A DNA stretch of 64,000 nucleotides from Pseudomonas sp. DTU12.3 (lineage in GTDB: Bacteria; Pseudomonadota; Gammaproteobacteria; Pseudomonadales; Pseudomonadaceae): the NCBI RefSeq assembly GCF_004124275.1, contig NZ_CP027218.1:5353001-5417000 (forward strand), written 5' to 3'. Below are positions 1 to 7,696 of this stretch, one piece after another. Below the pieces are notes generated by a model. The model did not search any database. It was not told the DNA's origin and worked only from the letters and a program-made list of their open reading frames with translations. Numbering within the stretch: position 1 is the first letter of the stretch; every line of letters begins with the position of its first letter. The position numbers were made by a program, and so were the translations under genes.

Positions 1-697
1 ACCCTGCTCCCGCCTGCCCCAGCAGGTTTTCCTTGGGTACACGCACGTCCTGGAAAAACAATTCCGAGGTGTCCTGCGCCTTCATGCCGACCTTCTCCAG
101 GCGCTTGCCCTTCTCGAAGCCCGGCGTATTCGCTTCAACCAGAAACAGGCTGGTGCCTTTGGCGCCGGCTTTCGGATCGGTTTTGGCGACGACGATCACC
201 AGATCTGCCAAGAAGCCGTTGGTGATGAAGGTTTTCGAACCGTTGATCACGTACTCGTCACCGTCCAGCACAGCGGTGGTTTTCACGCCTTGCAGGTCGG
301 AGCCCGCACCCGGCTCGGTCATGGCGATGGCCGTGACCATCTCGCCCGAGACCAGTTTCGGCAGGTATTTGTGCTTCAGTGCCTCGCTGCCGTAATGCAG
401 GATGTACGGCGCAACAATGTCCGAATGCAGCGAGAAACCGATCCCGGTCAACCCCAGTCGACCGACCTCTTCGATCACCACGGCGCTGTACAGAAAGTCC
501 GCCCCCAAACCGCCGTACTCTTCCGGCAGGTGCGAGCAAAGCATCCCCGCCTCCCCCGCCTTGTTCCAGAGCTTGCGGTCGATATGGCCTTGTTTCTCCC
601 ATTGAGCGTGGAACGGCACAGCCTCTTTTTCGAGGAAGGTTCGTACGCTGTCGCGGAACAATTCGTGCTCGGAGCTGAACAAGGTTCTGGGGATCAT
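1..697 (-). CDS. Acyl-CoA dehydrogenase, N-terminal part (cut by window edge)
   Basis: Flavin-dependent acyl-CoA dehydrogenase, which introduces the alpha-beta double bond in acyl-CoA for beta-oxidation or branched-chain catabolism. About 232 N-terminal residues are visible. They begin MIPRTLFSSEHELFRDSVR and contain PEEYGGLGADF and the conserved flavin/substrate motif AMTEPGAGSD near residue 130, followed by NGSKTFITNG. All are hallmarks of the N-terminal and middle domains. The C-terminal helical domain with the catalytic Glu lies outside the window, so the substrate class cannot be read. The reading frame stays open to base 1. The ATG at 697 is preceded by an AGAAAGG ribosome site (minus strand). 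The family is certain; the exact role is not. Confidence 0.93.
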   Translation of the reverse strand, partial: MIPRTLFSSEHELFRDSVRTFLEKEAVPFHAQWEKQGHIDRKLWNKAGEAGMLCSHLPEEYGGLGADFLYSAVVIEEVGRLGLTGIGFSLHSDIVAPYILHYGSEALKHKYLPKLVSGEMVTAIAMTEPGAGSDLQGVKTTAVLDGDEYVINGSKTFITNGFLADLVIVVAKTDPKAGAKGTSLFLVEANTPGFEKGKRLEKVGMKAQDTSELFFQDVRVPKENLLGQAGAG

Positions 698-848
698 GCG
701 GCACCTTTCTTTGTTGTTGGAGGGGGATGACCTTCAGAGACTAAGCGCCACCGGCGATACAGGACACTGGACACATCCGACAAAAAATAAGACGATCCAG
801 CCGTCTGGTGACCACTTCCCCTTATAAAAACAAAACAAAAGTTGAATT

Positions 849-1844
849 ATGTCCAAGCAAGTCTCCACGCCCTTGCGGCGCGTCAGCATCCTGGCGATTG
901 ACCGGGTTTTCGCATCCACTCTCATGCAGGCCAAGGATTTTTTCCATCTGGCCAGCCTGCGTTACGGCAAGCAACTGGGCCACGGCCTGACTCCGGCGTT
1001 TGAAACGCGCCTGGTCAGCCCCGACGGCAAACCGGTGAACAGCTTCAGTGACGTGGTCATGCCGGTCGACGGCGGCCTGGAAAACGCCGACGTGATTATC
1101 CTTCCGGCGTTCTGGGACGATTTCGATACGCTTTGCAGCCGTTATCCCCAGGTCTTGCCGTGGTTGCGCGAACAGCACGCGCGTGGCGCGGTGTTGTGCG
1201 GCGAAGCCACCGGGGTGTTCTGGCTGGCCGAGGCCGGCCTGCTCAACGGCAAGGAAGCGACCACCTACTGGCGGTTCTTCAATGCGTTCGCCGAGCGTTT
1301 TCCGCGGGTTTACCTGAATCAGGACAAACACCTGACCGACGCCGATAACCTCTACTGCGCCGGCGGCACCACTTCAGCCTGCGATCTCTATATCTATCTG
1401 ATCGAACGCTTCTGCGGGGCAAACGTCGCGCAAGCCGTGGCCCGCGACATCCTCTACGAAGTGCAGCGCAGCTATTCGCCGGGACGCATCGGTTTCGGTG
1501 GGCAGAAGCTGCATCAGGATGTGATCATCCTGCAGATCCAGCATTGGCTCGAAGAGCACTTCGCCGACAAGTTCCGCTTCGAAGACGTCGCCCGCGAGCA
1601 CGGCATGAGCATCCGCAATTTCATGCGGCGCTTCCAGACGGCCACCGGTGACAAACCCCTGCATTACCTGCAACGGCTGCGGATCGAGACTGCGAAAGGC
1701 TTGCTGTCCGGCAGCCGCAAGAGCATCAAGACCATCAGTTATGAGGTCGGCTACGACGATGCGAGCTTCTTTGCGCGGCTGTTCCGCCAGCATACGGAGC
1801 TGTCGCCGAACCAGTATCGACAGCAGTTTCAGCAGGCTGCCTAA
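849..1844 (+). CDS. GlxA-family (DJ-1/PfpI + AraC) transcriptional regulator
   Basis: A 331-residue regulator with the two-part GlxA architecture. Residues ~12-190 form a DJ-1/PfpI-like (class I glutamine amidotransferase-fold) ligand domain, with the nucleophile-elbow region VLCGEATGVFWLAEAG. Residues ~225-325 form an AraC-type double helix-turn-helix ending DDASFFARLFRQHTELSPNQYR. Family members sense small nitrogen metabolites (for example ArgR, GbdR and CdhR in Pseudomonas), but the effector here cannot be inferred. The gene is divergent from the acyl-CoA dehydrogenase at the left edge, with a 151-bp shared upstream region, so that gene is one possible target. It is monocistronic and is followed by a REP doublet and the terminator of the convergent zapE. 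Confidence 0.9.
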   Translation: MSKQVSTPLRRVSILAIDRVFASTLMQAKDFFHLASLRYGKQLGHGLTPAFETRLVSPDGKPVNSFSDVVMPVDGGLENADVIILPAFWDDFDTLCSRYPQVLPWLREQHARGAVLCGEATGVFWLAEAGLLNGKEATTYWRFFNAFAERFPRVYLNQDKHLTDADNLYCAGGTTSACDLYIYLIERFCGANVAQAVARDILYEVQRSYSPGRIGFGGQKLHQDVIILQIQHWLEEHFADKFRFEDVAREHGMSIRNFMRRFQTATGDKPLHYLQRLRIETAKGLLSGSRKSIKTISYEVGYDDASFFARLFRQHTELSPNQYRQQFQQAA

Positions 1845-1848
1845 AAAC

Positions 1849-1922
1849 AAAAGATCGCAGCCTGCGGCAGCTCCTACAGAATGGCGTACACCTGTAGGAG
1901 CTGGCGAAGCCTGCGATCTTTT
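1849..1922. repeat. REP doublet (REPIN-type inverted repeat)
   Basis: Two inverted copies of the motif GATCGCAGCCTGCGGCAGCTCCTAC flank a short loop, starting 5 bp after the GlxA-type stop codon. The same motif recurs at least eight more times in this window, always between genes. The right arm is imperfect (GGCGAAGCCTGCGATC). It may serve as a transcript-stabilising hairpin. Confidence 0.9.
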
Positions 1923-1942
1923 GATCTTCAGCGCATAAAAAA

Positions 1943-1970
1943 GGGCCTGCAATTGCAGGCCCTGTTTATT
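1943..1970 (-). terminator. Rho-independent terminator of zapE
   Basis: A perfect 10-bp-arm palindrome (GGGCCTGCAATTGCAGGCCC). On the minus strand it is followed by a run of T, located 20-40 bases past the zapE stop. Confidence 0.85.
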
Positions 1971-1981
1971 TGGCGAACTGT

Positions 1982-3076
1982 TTAAGGCTTGTGCGCCCGC
2001 GACAGGAATTCGTGCGATTGCATCTCCAGCAAGCGGCTCAGCGTGCGCTGGAACTCGAAGTTCAAACGGCCGCCGGTGTACAGATCCTTCAGCTCGACTT
2101 CCGCCGAAATGATCAGCTTGACGTTACGATCGTAGAATTCGTCGACCATGTTGATGAAGCGACGGGCGATGTCGTCGGTGGTGACGCTCATCTGCTCGAC
2201 GCCGCTGAGCAGCACGGCGTGGAAGATCTTGCCCAGCTCGATGTAATCGTTCTGGCTGCGCGGGCCGTCGCACAGTTCGCGGAAATCGAACCAGGCCACA
2301 TCGTCACAAGTACGCAGGGCACGGATCTCGCGGTTCTCGATCATCAGCACGTCGTTCTCGACCGCAGCGGTGCATTCCGGCGTCAGCGCGCGGAAGCTTT
2401 TGCGCAGGCTTTCGTGGGACGCTTCGTCGAGCGGAAAGTGGAACAGCTCCGCTTGTTCGAGGTGACGCAAACGGTAGTCGACGCCGCTGTCAACGTTGAC
2501 GATCTCGGTGTTCTGCTTGATCAGCGCAATCGCCGGCAGGAAGCGCGCGCGTTGCAGACCGTCCTTGTACAGACCGTCCGGGACGATGTTCGAGGTCGCG
2601 ACCAGGGTCACGCCATTCTTGAACAATTCTTCCATCAACGTGCCGAGGATCATCGCGTCGGTGATGTCGGAAACGAAGAACTCATCGAAGCAGATTACCC
2701 GCGACTCATCGGCAAAACGTTTGGCGATAAGGGTCAGCGGGTTTTTCTCGCCACCGAGGGTTTTCATCTCTTCGTGCACACGCTTCATGAAGCGGTGGAA
2801 GTGGGTGCGGGTCTTTTCCTTGAACGGCAGCGCTTCGAAGAAGGTGTCGACCAGGTAAGTTTTACCGCGACCCACGCCGCCCCAGAAATACAGGCCCTTG
2901 ACCGGCGTCTGATCTTTTTTGCCGAACAGCTTGCTCAGCAGACCCGGTTTGTTCTGATCGGCGGCGATCAGATCCTCGTACAAACGCTGTAGATGACGCA
3001 CAGCAGTTTCCTGCGCGGCGTCATGGAAGAAGTCCGGGCGTTTCAGATCAGCTTGGTATCGTTCTAGGGGCGTCAT
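1982..3076 (-). CDS. zapE: Cell division protein ZapE (AFG1-family ATPase)
   Basis: A 364-residue AFG1/ZapE P-loop ATPase that acts at the constricting Z-ring and modulates FtsZ bundling; eukaryotic relatives are mitochondrial Afg1/Lace1. Walker A is GGVGRGKT (about 66-73) and Walker B is VICFDEFFVSD (about 131-141), followed by the family motif ATSNIVPDGLY. Full length compares well with the E. coli protein (375 aa). The ATG at 3076 begins MTPLERYQADLKRPDF, the typical family N-terminus. It lies downstream of trpS on the same strand but is separated from it by a strong terminator at 3101-3126, so it is probably independently transcribed. Confidence 0.95.
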   Translation of the reverse strand: MTPLERYQADLKRPDFFHDAAQETAVRHLQRLYEDLIAADQNKPGLLSKLFGKKDQTPVKGLYFWGGVGRGKTYLVDTFFEALPFKEKTRTHFHRFMKRVHEEMKTLGGEKNPLTLIAKRFADESRVICFDEFFVSDITDAMILGTLMEELFKNGVTLVATSNIVPDGLYKDGLQRARFLPAIALIKQNTEIVNVDSGVDYRLRHLEQAELFHFPLDEASHESLRKSFRALTPECTAAVENDVLMIENREIRALRTCDDVAWFDFRELCDGPRSQNDYIELGKIFHAVLLSGVEQMSVTTDDIARRFINMVDEFYDRNVKLIISAEVELKDLYTGGRLNFEFQRTLSRLLEMQSHEFLSRAHKP

Positions 3077-3100
3077 AATTCGTTAGCAAGGCAACAAAAA

Positions 3101-3126
3101 CGGGCCGTCACTGTAGCGACGGCCCG
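3101..3126 (-). terminator. Rho-independent terminator of trpS
   Basis: The hairpin CGGGCCGTC..GACGGCCCG has a T-run on the minus strand (reading into AAAAACAACG on the plus strand), 40 bases past the trpS stop. Confidence 0.85.
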
Positions 3127-3166
3127 TGGGAATGGCAATCGGCCCTTGGTCGGACCGTGCCGCCGA

Positions 3167-4522
3167 TTAGTCCTGAACCGGGGTCAGCGCGATGCGCAGC
3201 GCCTCGATGGCCGCGTCCCGCGCAACCGTGTCGGCGAACGCCGGGCTATCGCCAACGCAATCACCTTCCAGCCAGACGCTGAAGCTCAGGTCTTCGCTGC
3301 GCACGTCCAGCGGCTGGCCGGATTGCAGCTGTTTGGTCACTTGGCCTGCGGTTTTGCCGTCGGCGAAGTTACGCGACAGCAGCAGTTGCTCGCCATCGGC
3401 CGCCAGCAGACGGAAACGGAAGCTGCCGTCGTCTTCGCGGAAGCTGACGAAACGTGCGGCTTTCGCGGCTTTCTTCTTGGTGGTTGCGGCAACCTGAACC
3501 TGATTGACGAAAGAACGCAGGCCAACGGCTTCGCGCAGTTCGTTAAGGAACGGCGTCGCCACGGCACGGGCCTTTTTCGCACCGATCTGCAGGATGTCTT
3601 CCAGATCCGCCGGACGTTCGATCAACTGGTGATACTTGTCGCGCGCCTCGCCGAGATCGTTGTCGAGCAACTGGAACAGACGGTTCTTCGCCTCACCCCA
3701 ACCCAGACCACCGAGCAGTTCGCTGCGGAACTCACCAGCCTGCGCCGGCGTGGCGAACGCCTGGAACAGGGTGAACAGGTGCGAGTTGTCCGGATCCTTG
3801 GCTTCGCCTGGCGCTTTGGAGTCGGTGACGATCCGCGAGATCGCGTCCTTCATCTCCTTGGCGCTGGAGAACAACGGGATGGTGTTGTCATAGCTCTTCG
3901 ACATCTTGCGACCGTCGAGGCCCGGCAACGTCGCCACGCTTTCTTCGATCAGCGCTTCGGGCATGGTGAAGAATTCTTTGCCCTGACCGAACAAGTGGTT
4001 GAAGCGCTGGCCGATATCACGGGCCATCTCGACATGCTGGATCTGGTCACGACCGACCGGCACCTTGTGCGCGTTGAACATCAGGATGTCCGCCGCCATC
4101 AGCACCGGGTAGCTGTAGAGGCCCATGGTGATGCCGGCGTCCGGGTCTTCGCCGGTTTCGACGTTCTTGTCTACCGAGGCCTTGTAGGCGTGGGCGCGGT
4201 TGAGCAGGCCCTTGGCGGCAACGCAGGTCAGCAGCCAGGTCAGCTCGGGGATTTCCGGGATGTCGGACTGGCGGTAGAAGGTCACGCGGTCGACATCGAG
4301 GCCACCGGCCAGCCAGGTCGCGGCGATTTCCAGACGCGAGCGCTGGATGCGCAGCGGGTCATCGCATTTGATCAGGGCGTGGTAGTCGGCCAGAAAGTAG
4401 AACGAATCGGCATTGCTGTCGCGGCTGGCAAGGATCGCCGGGCGGATGGCGCCGGCGTAGTTGCCCAGGTGCGGCGTGCCGGTGGTGGTGATGCCGGTGA
4501 GGATTCGGGTACGGTTCGTCAT
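3167..4522 (-). CDS. trpS: Tryptophan--tRNA ligase with C-terminal extension
   Basis: Class I aminoacyl-tRNA synthetase charging tRNA-Trp. The HIGH-type signature TPHLGNYAG is at residues ~16-24, the KMSKS loop is present as GRKMSKSYDN, and GRDQIQH is the family tryptophan/ATP-site segment. I chose the ATG at 4522 (MTNRTRILTG) over an upstream in-frame TTG at 4546. It gives 451 residues, about 120 more than the compact ~330-residue enzymes of E. coli type. The extra C-terminal part (after AATTKKKAAK) has the pattern SFRFRLLAADGEQLLLS, resembling a YegP/DUF1508-type beta domain. Pseudomonas TrpS proteins of this long type are known. Confidence 0.95.
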   Translation of the reverse strand: MTNRTRILTGITTTGTPHLGNYAGAIRPAILASRDSNADSFYFLADYHALIKCDDPLRIQRSRLEIAATWLAGGLDVDRVTFYRQSDIPEIPELTWLLTCVAAKGLLNRAHAYKASVDKNVETGEDPDAGITMGLYSYPVLMAADILMFNAHKVPVGRDQIQHVEMARDIGQRFNHLFGQGKEFFTMPEALIEESVATLPGLDGRKMSKSYDNTIPLFSSAKEMKDAISRIVTDSKAPGEAKDPDNSHLFTLFQAFATPAQAGEFRSELLGGLGWGEAKNRLFQLLDNDLGEARDKYHQLIERPADLEDILQIGAKKARAVATPFLNELREAVGLRSFVNQVQVAATTKKKAAKAARFVSFREDDGSFRFRLLAADGEQLLLSRNFADGKTAGQVTKQLQSGQPLDVRSEDLSFSVWLEGDCVGDSPAFADTVARDAAIEALRIALTPVQD

Positions 4523-4546
4523 GGGTAATCGCTTGTCAGACTGCAA

Positions 4547-5191
4547 TCAATTCGAGAGACGCGGCAGGATCAGATCCTTGAGATCGGTCAGCTTGCCATG
4601 AAAAAAGTGTCCGCATTCTGCCACTTTCAACAGCTCATGGGGGCGCTGGAGTTTTTCCGACCAGTCGTAAACCAGCTGAGGCTCGATGACTTCGTCGGTT
4701 TCCGGCTGGATCACCGTGAGTTCGCCGTGTTGCGGCAGTTGATCCTGCTCGCCCAGACGCATGACCGCCGGCGCGACCATGAACAGGTGCTTGAGCTGCA
4801 CGCCTTGCGCTTCAAGACGGCCGCCGAGACTTGCTGCAACAAATCCGCCGAAGGAGAAACCGAACAGGGTCATCGGCAGATCCGGGTGTTTTTCCCGCAG
4901 CCATGCGGCGGCAGCCTGGGCGTCATCGACTTCGCCGGTGCCCATGTCATGCGAACCTTCGCTGGCACCAACGCCGCGATAGTTGAAGCGCAAGGTAATC
5001 AGGCCGGCGTCGCGCGCGGTGCGCTGCAGGGTCGAGACAACCTTGTTGAGCATGGTGCCGCCCTGCACCGGGTTCGGGTGGCAGATCAGCGCGATGCCGC
5101 GCGGCTGCTCGTTATCCAAGCTCTTGTTTTCGAGAAGCAGAGCTTCGATTTGGCCGACTGGGCCATCAATCACAACGGGGGTTTCACGCAT
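4547..5191 (-). CDS. Alpha/beta hydrolase (YjfR/dienelactone-hydrolase-like)
   Basis: An alpha/beta-hydrolase-fold enzyme. Visible elements are the HPNPVQGGTM segment, the LRFNYRGVGASEG strand-turn, the nucleophile elbow GFSFGG (Ser) and a late His in CGHFFHGKL; with PETDEV these complete a Ser-Asp-His triad. The ATG at 5191 (MRETPVVIDG) gives about 214 residues, the usual size for this bacterial family. An open frame runs further upstream to 5344 but lacks family-like sequence and would overlap the divergent yhcB-type start. It ends 24 bp before the trpS ATG, so the two are probably co-transcribed. The substrate is unknown. Confidence 0.85.
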   Translation of the reverse strand: MRETPVVIDGPVGQIEALLLENKSLDNEQPRGIALICHPNPVQGGTMLNKVVSTLQRTARDAGLITLRFNYRGVGASEGSHDMGTGEVDDAQAAAAWLREKHPDLPMTLFGFSFGGFVAASLGGRLEAQGVQLKHLFMVAPAVMRLGEQDQLPQHGELTVIQPETDEVIEPQLVYDWSEKLQRPHELLKVAECGHFFHGKLTDLKDLILPRLSN

Positions 5192-5335
5192 CAGCAAGGA
5201 AGGAACTCCGTGACCTCGAATCGGGTCGACTCGTCTAGCAAATTGTCTGTGCCAATCTATTGCGAGTGAATCGCGGTATACAGCGCAGGTTCGAGCCGTT
5301 AACGTAAAGCAAAGCCGTTTATAGAGGAAGGACTC

Positions 5336-5770
5336 GTGGAACACTCGCTCTTAGTTTGGTTGTTACCGACTCTTGCCCTGGTTGTGGGTGTCGCCATTGG
5401 ATTCCTGATCGCGCGCGTTGCGCCGAACGCCGCACCGAGCCGCACGCAGCGTCAACTGGATGATATTCAGGAACGCTTCGACAGTTATCAGAACGAGGTG
5501 GTCACCCACTTCAACAGCACCGCGATGCTGGTCAAGAAACTGACCCAGAGCTATCAGGAAGTGCAGGACCATCTCGCCGAGGGTGCCAATCGTCTGGCCC
5601 TGGACGAGCAGACCCGCCAGCGCCTGATCGCCGCCCTGCATGCCGACGCGGCAGTGGCACCACGCGAACGCCTGACGCCACCGCGCGATCAGGAGCCGCC
5701 ACGCGACTACGCACCGAAGACCCCGAACTCGCCGGGCATGCTCGATGAGCATTATGGTCTGAAGAAGTAA
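5336..5770 (+). CDS. YhcB/ZapG-family (DUF1043) inner-membrane protein
   Basis: A 144-residue protein with one N-terminal transmembrane helix (residues ~5-26, LVWLLPTLALVVGVAIGFL) followed by a charged, probably coiled-coil cytoplasmic region (RTQRQLDDIQERFDSYQNEV) and a Pro-rich tail. This is the layout of E. coli YhcB (ZapG), which links cell division, elongation and envelope assembly. The start is a GTG at 5336, chosen because GAGGAAG sits 7 bp upstream and the protein begins MEHSLLVW. It is divergent from the hydrolase/trpS unit and has its own strong terminator downstream. Confidence 0.88.
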   Translation: MEHSLLVWLLPTLALVVGVAIGFLIARVAPNAAPSRTQRQLDDIQERFDSYQNEVVTHFNSTAMLVKKLTQSYQEVQDHLAEGANRLALDEQTRQRLIAALHADAAVAPRERLTPPRDQEPPRDYAPKTPNSPGMLDEHYGLKK

Positions 5771-5793
5771 TCAGCCTTCGCTGAAAACAAAAA

Positions 5794-5827
5794 GCCCCCG
5801 GACAGTGATGTGTCCGGGGGCTTTTTT
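5794..5827 (+). terminator. Terminator of the YhcB-family gene
   Basis: The 11-bp-arm hairpin GCCCCCGGACA..TGTCCGGGGGC is followed directly by TTTTTT, 24 bp after the stop codon. Confidence 0.95.
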
Positions 5828-5861
5828 GTGCCTGATAGTTTTGTGGTGCCGATTTGATCGC

Positions 5862-5929
5862 CATCGCGAGCAGGCTCACTCCTACATTTTGAAATGCATT
5901 CCCCTGTAGGAGTGAGCCTGCTCGCGATG
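5862..5929. repeat. REP doublet (CATCGCGAGCAGGCTCACTCCTAC type)
   Basis: An inverted pair of CATCGCGAGCAGGCTCACTC / GAGTGAGCCTGCTCGCGATG around a loop. It belongs to the second REP subfamily of this window, related to the copies at 28830 and 42840. It lies between two convergent genes' terminators. Confidence 0.9.
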
Positions 5930-5955
5930 AGGCCATAACCGGCCACACAAAAAAA

Positions 5956-5977
5956 TGCCCGATCACAGGATCGGGCA
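5956..5977 (-). terminator. Terminator of the OmpA-family lipoprotein gene
   Basis: The perfect hairpin TGCCCGATC..GATCGGGCA has a T-run on the minus strand, about 20 bp past the stop. Confidence 0.9.
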
Positions 5978-5998
5978 TTTCTTCATTCAGGCAATCGC

Positions 5999-6736
5999 TT
6001 ACGGATACTGCTGAACCGTACCCGGCTGCTGTTGCTGCTGACCACCATACTGCTGGCCCGGGATCGCCTTCAGGTTGACTTCAACCCGGCGGTTCTGCGC
6101 CCGGCCATTGACGTCACCGTTGCTGGCAATCGGATTATCGGGACCGGCACCACGGGCCGTCAGGTTGGCACCGCCGACACCCTGCGAGGTCAGGTAGGTC
6201 GCCACGCTCTGCGCACGACGCTGCGACAGGTCCATGTTGTGCTGGCGGCTGCCAGTGCTGTCGGTGTAGCCGACGATTTCGATCTGGTTCTGGTTGAACT
6301 CTTTCAGCGAGTTGGCCAGGTTGTTCAGCGGTTGATAGAAGCTCGATGCAATGTTCGCCGAATCGGTGGCGAAGGTGATGTTGCCCGGCATGATCAGTTT
6401 GATCTGGTCGCCCTGACGCTGCACTTCAACCCCGGTGTTGGCCATGCTGGCACGCAGCTTGGCTTCCTGTTTGTCAGCGTAGTAACCGTAACCGGCCGCC
6501 GAAGCACCCACCACAGCGGCGCCGATCAAGGCACCCTTGCCGCGATTGTTATGGTCGATGGCAGCACCGGCCAAAGCACCGGCCAGAGCGCCGAGACCAC
6601 CGTACTTGGCGGTTTTGCTCATGCCTTGAGAGCCACCGTCGGCCTGGCCCTGATTGTCATACGGGTTAGGCGAGGCGCAGCCGGACAGCAAGGCCACGGC
6701 AGTAGCGACAATAATCAAACGACGCTTGGTGAACAT
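5999..6736 (-). CDS. OmpA-family outer-membrane lipoprotein (YiaD-like)
   Basis: A 245-residue lipoprotein. It has a signal peptide with lipobox LLSGC (lipidated Cys20), then a Gly/Ala-rich glycine-zipper stretch at ~45-85 (GGLGALAGALAGAAID) that may span or insert into membrane. The OmpA C-terminal peptidoglycan-binding domain at ~110-225 contains GYTDSTGSRQHNMDLSQRRA and NRRVEV, and the protein ends in a Gln-rich tail. It tethers the outer membrane to peptidoglycan. The ATG at 6736 is preceded by AGGAG; the longer open frame upstream lacks a signal peptide. It is monocistronic with a terminator just past the stop. Confidence 0.92.
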   Translation of the reverse strand: MFTKRRLIIVATAVALLSGCASPNPYDNQGQADGGSQGMSKTAKYGGLGALAGALAGAAIDHNNRGKGALIGAAVVGASAAGYGYYADKQEAKLRASMANTGVEVQRQGDQIKLIMPGNITFATDSANIASSFYQPLNNLANSLKEFNQNQIEIVGYTDSTGSRQHNMDLSQRRAQSVATYLTSQGVGGANLTARGAGPDNPIASNGDVNGRAQNRRVEVNLKAIPGQQYGGQQQQQPGTVQQYP

Positions 6737-6854
6737 GGAGAGCTCCTGGTTTTTCGCATTCTGTGGTGCAGCGGCCACTGGGTAAAATGGACCTGCGCGG
6801 GCGTTGGATCATGACAATGCACAAAAATTCCGCCGGGCACTCGTGACAAAATAT

Positions 6855-7499
6855 TTACGCCCGCACAAACGGGTTTTCGCGCATTTCGTCACCCAGTCGC
6901 GTATCCGGACCATGCCCGGTCACCACCGTTGCATCTTCGTCCAGGGTGTACAACCGCTGCTTGATCGACCGCACGATGGTTGCCTGATCGCCGCCCCACA
7001 AATCCGTGCGCCCTACGCCGCGACGAAACAGCGTGTCGCCGGCAATCAACAGCTTAGCCTCGGAAAACCAAAAGCTCATGGAACCGGGCGTATGACCCGG
7101 CGTATGCAGCGCCACGCCGCAGCCACAGGCGAGTTCTTCATCGTCGCTCAACCAGCGATCCGGTGCCGGCACCGGGGTGTAGGGCACGCCGAACATCTGG
7201 CACTGCATCTCAAGGTTGTCCCAGAGGAACTGGTCCTCCTTGTGCAAGTGCAGGGTCGCACCGGTTTTCTCTTTCATCTGGCCGGAGGCGAGGAAGTGAT
7301 CGAGATGGGCATGGGTGTGGATGATGCTGACGACTTTCAGACCATGAGCATCGAGGCGCGCGATGATCAGGTCAGGATTGCCACCCGGGTCGACGACAAT
7401 GGCCTTTTTGGTGATCGGGTCGCCGATGATGGTGCAGTTGCACTGGAGTGGGCCGACGGGGAAGGTTTCGCGGATAAGTTTGGGAGCAATGACGGTCAT
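6855..7499 (-). CDS. Metallo-beta-lactamase-fold hydrolase (glyoxalase II-like)
   Basis: A 214-residue MBL-fold metal hydrolase. The metal-binding motif HTHAHLDH is at ~61-68, further ligands are in HTPGHTPGSMSF and AGDTLFRRGVGRTD, and the terminal His is in TGHGPDTRLGDE. The length and motif order match the GloB2/YcbL-type thioesterase group, which hydrolyses glutathione thioesters such as S-lactoylglutathione. Lactamase activity is not implied. It is a single gene whose upstream region (7500-7696) is shared with the divergent giant RTX protease. Confidence 0.88.
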   Translation of the reverse strand: MTVIAPKLIRETFPVGPLQCNCTIIGDPITKKAIVVDPGGNPDLIIARLDAHGLKVVSIIHTHAHLDHFLASGQMKEKTGATLHLHKEDQFLWDNLEMQCQMFGVPYTPVPAPDRWLSDDEELACGCGVALHTPGHTPGSMSFWFSEAKLLIAGDTLFRRGVGRTDLWGGDQATIVRSIKQRLYTLDEDATVVTGHGPDTRLGDEMRENPFVRA

Positions 7500-7696
7500 G
7501 AGTGATCCTGGGCAAACACTGAAAAGCTGACTTCAGAAGTCTACTTCAACAGCCGATACAGGTTGCCAATCGGATATCTGACGAACAGCTCATAAAAATG
7601 ATGGCCATATGATGCCAATCGTATTCATTCTGATGCAAAATCAACATTTTGTAGCGGCCGCATTCAGGAAGGGCCACATCATACCCAGGAACTCAA

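Noticed and set aside
5192..5344. Upstream 51-codon extension of the alpha/beta hydrolase
   Set aside because: It overlaps the start of the divergent YhcB-family gene and reads MFHESFLYKRLC.., unlike the family; the ATG at 5191 gives the normal length.
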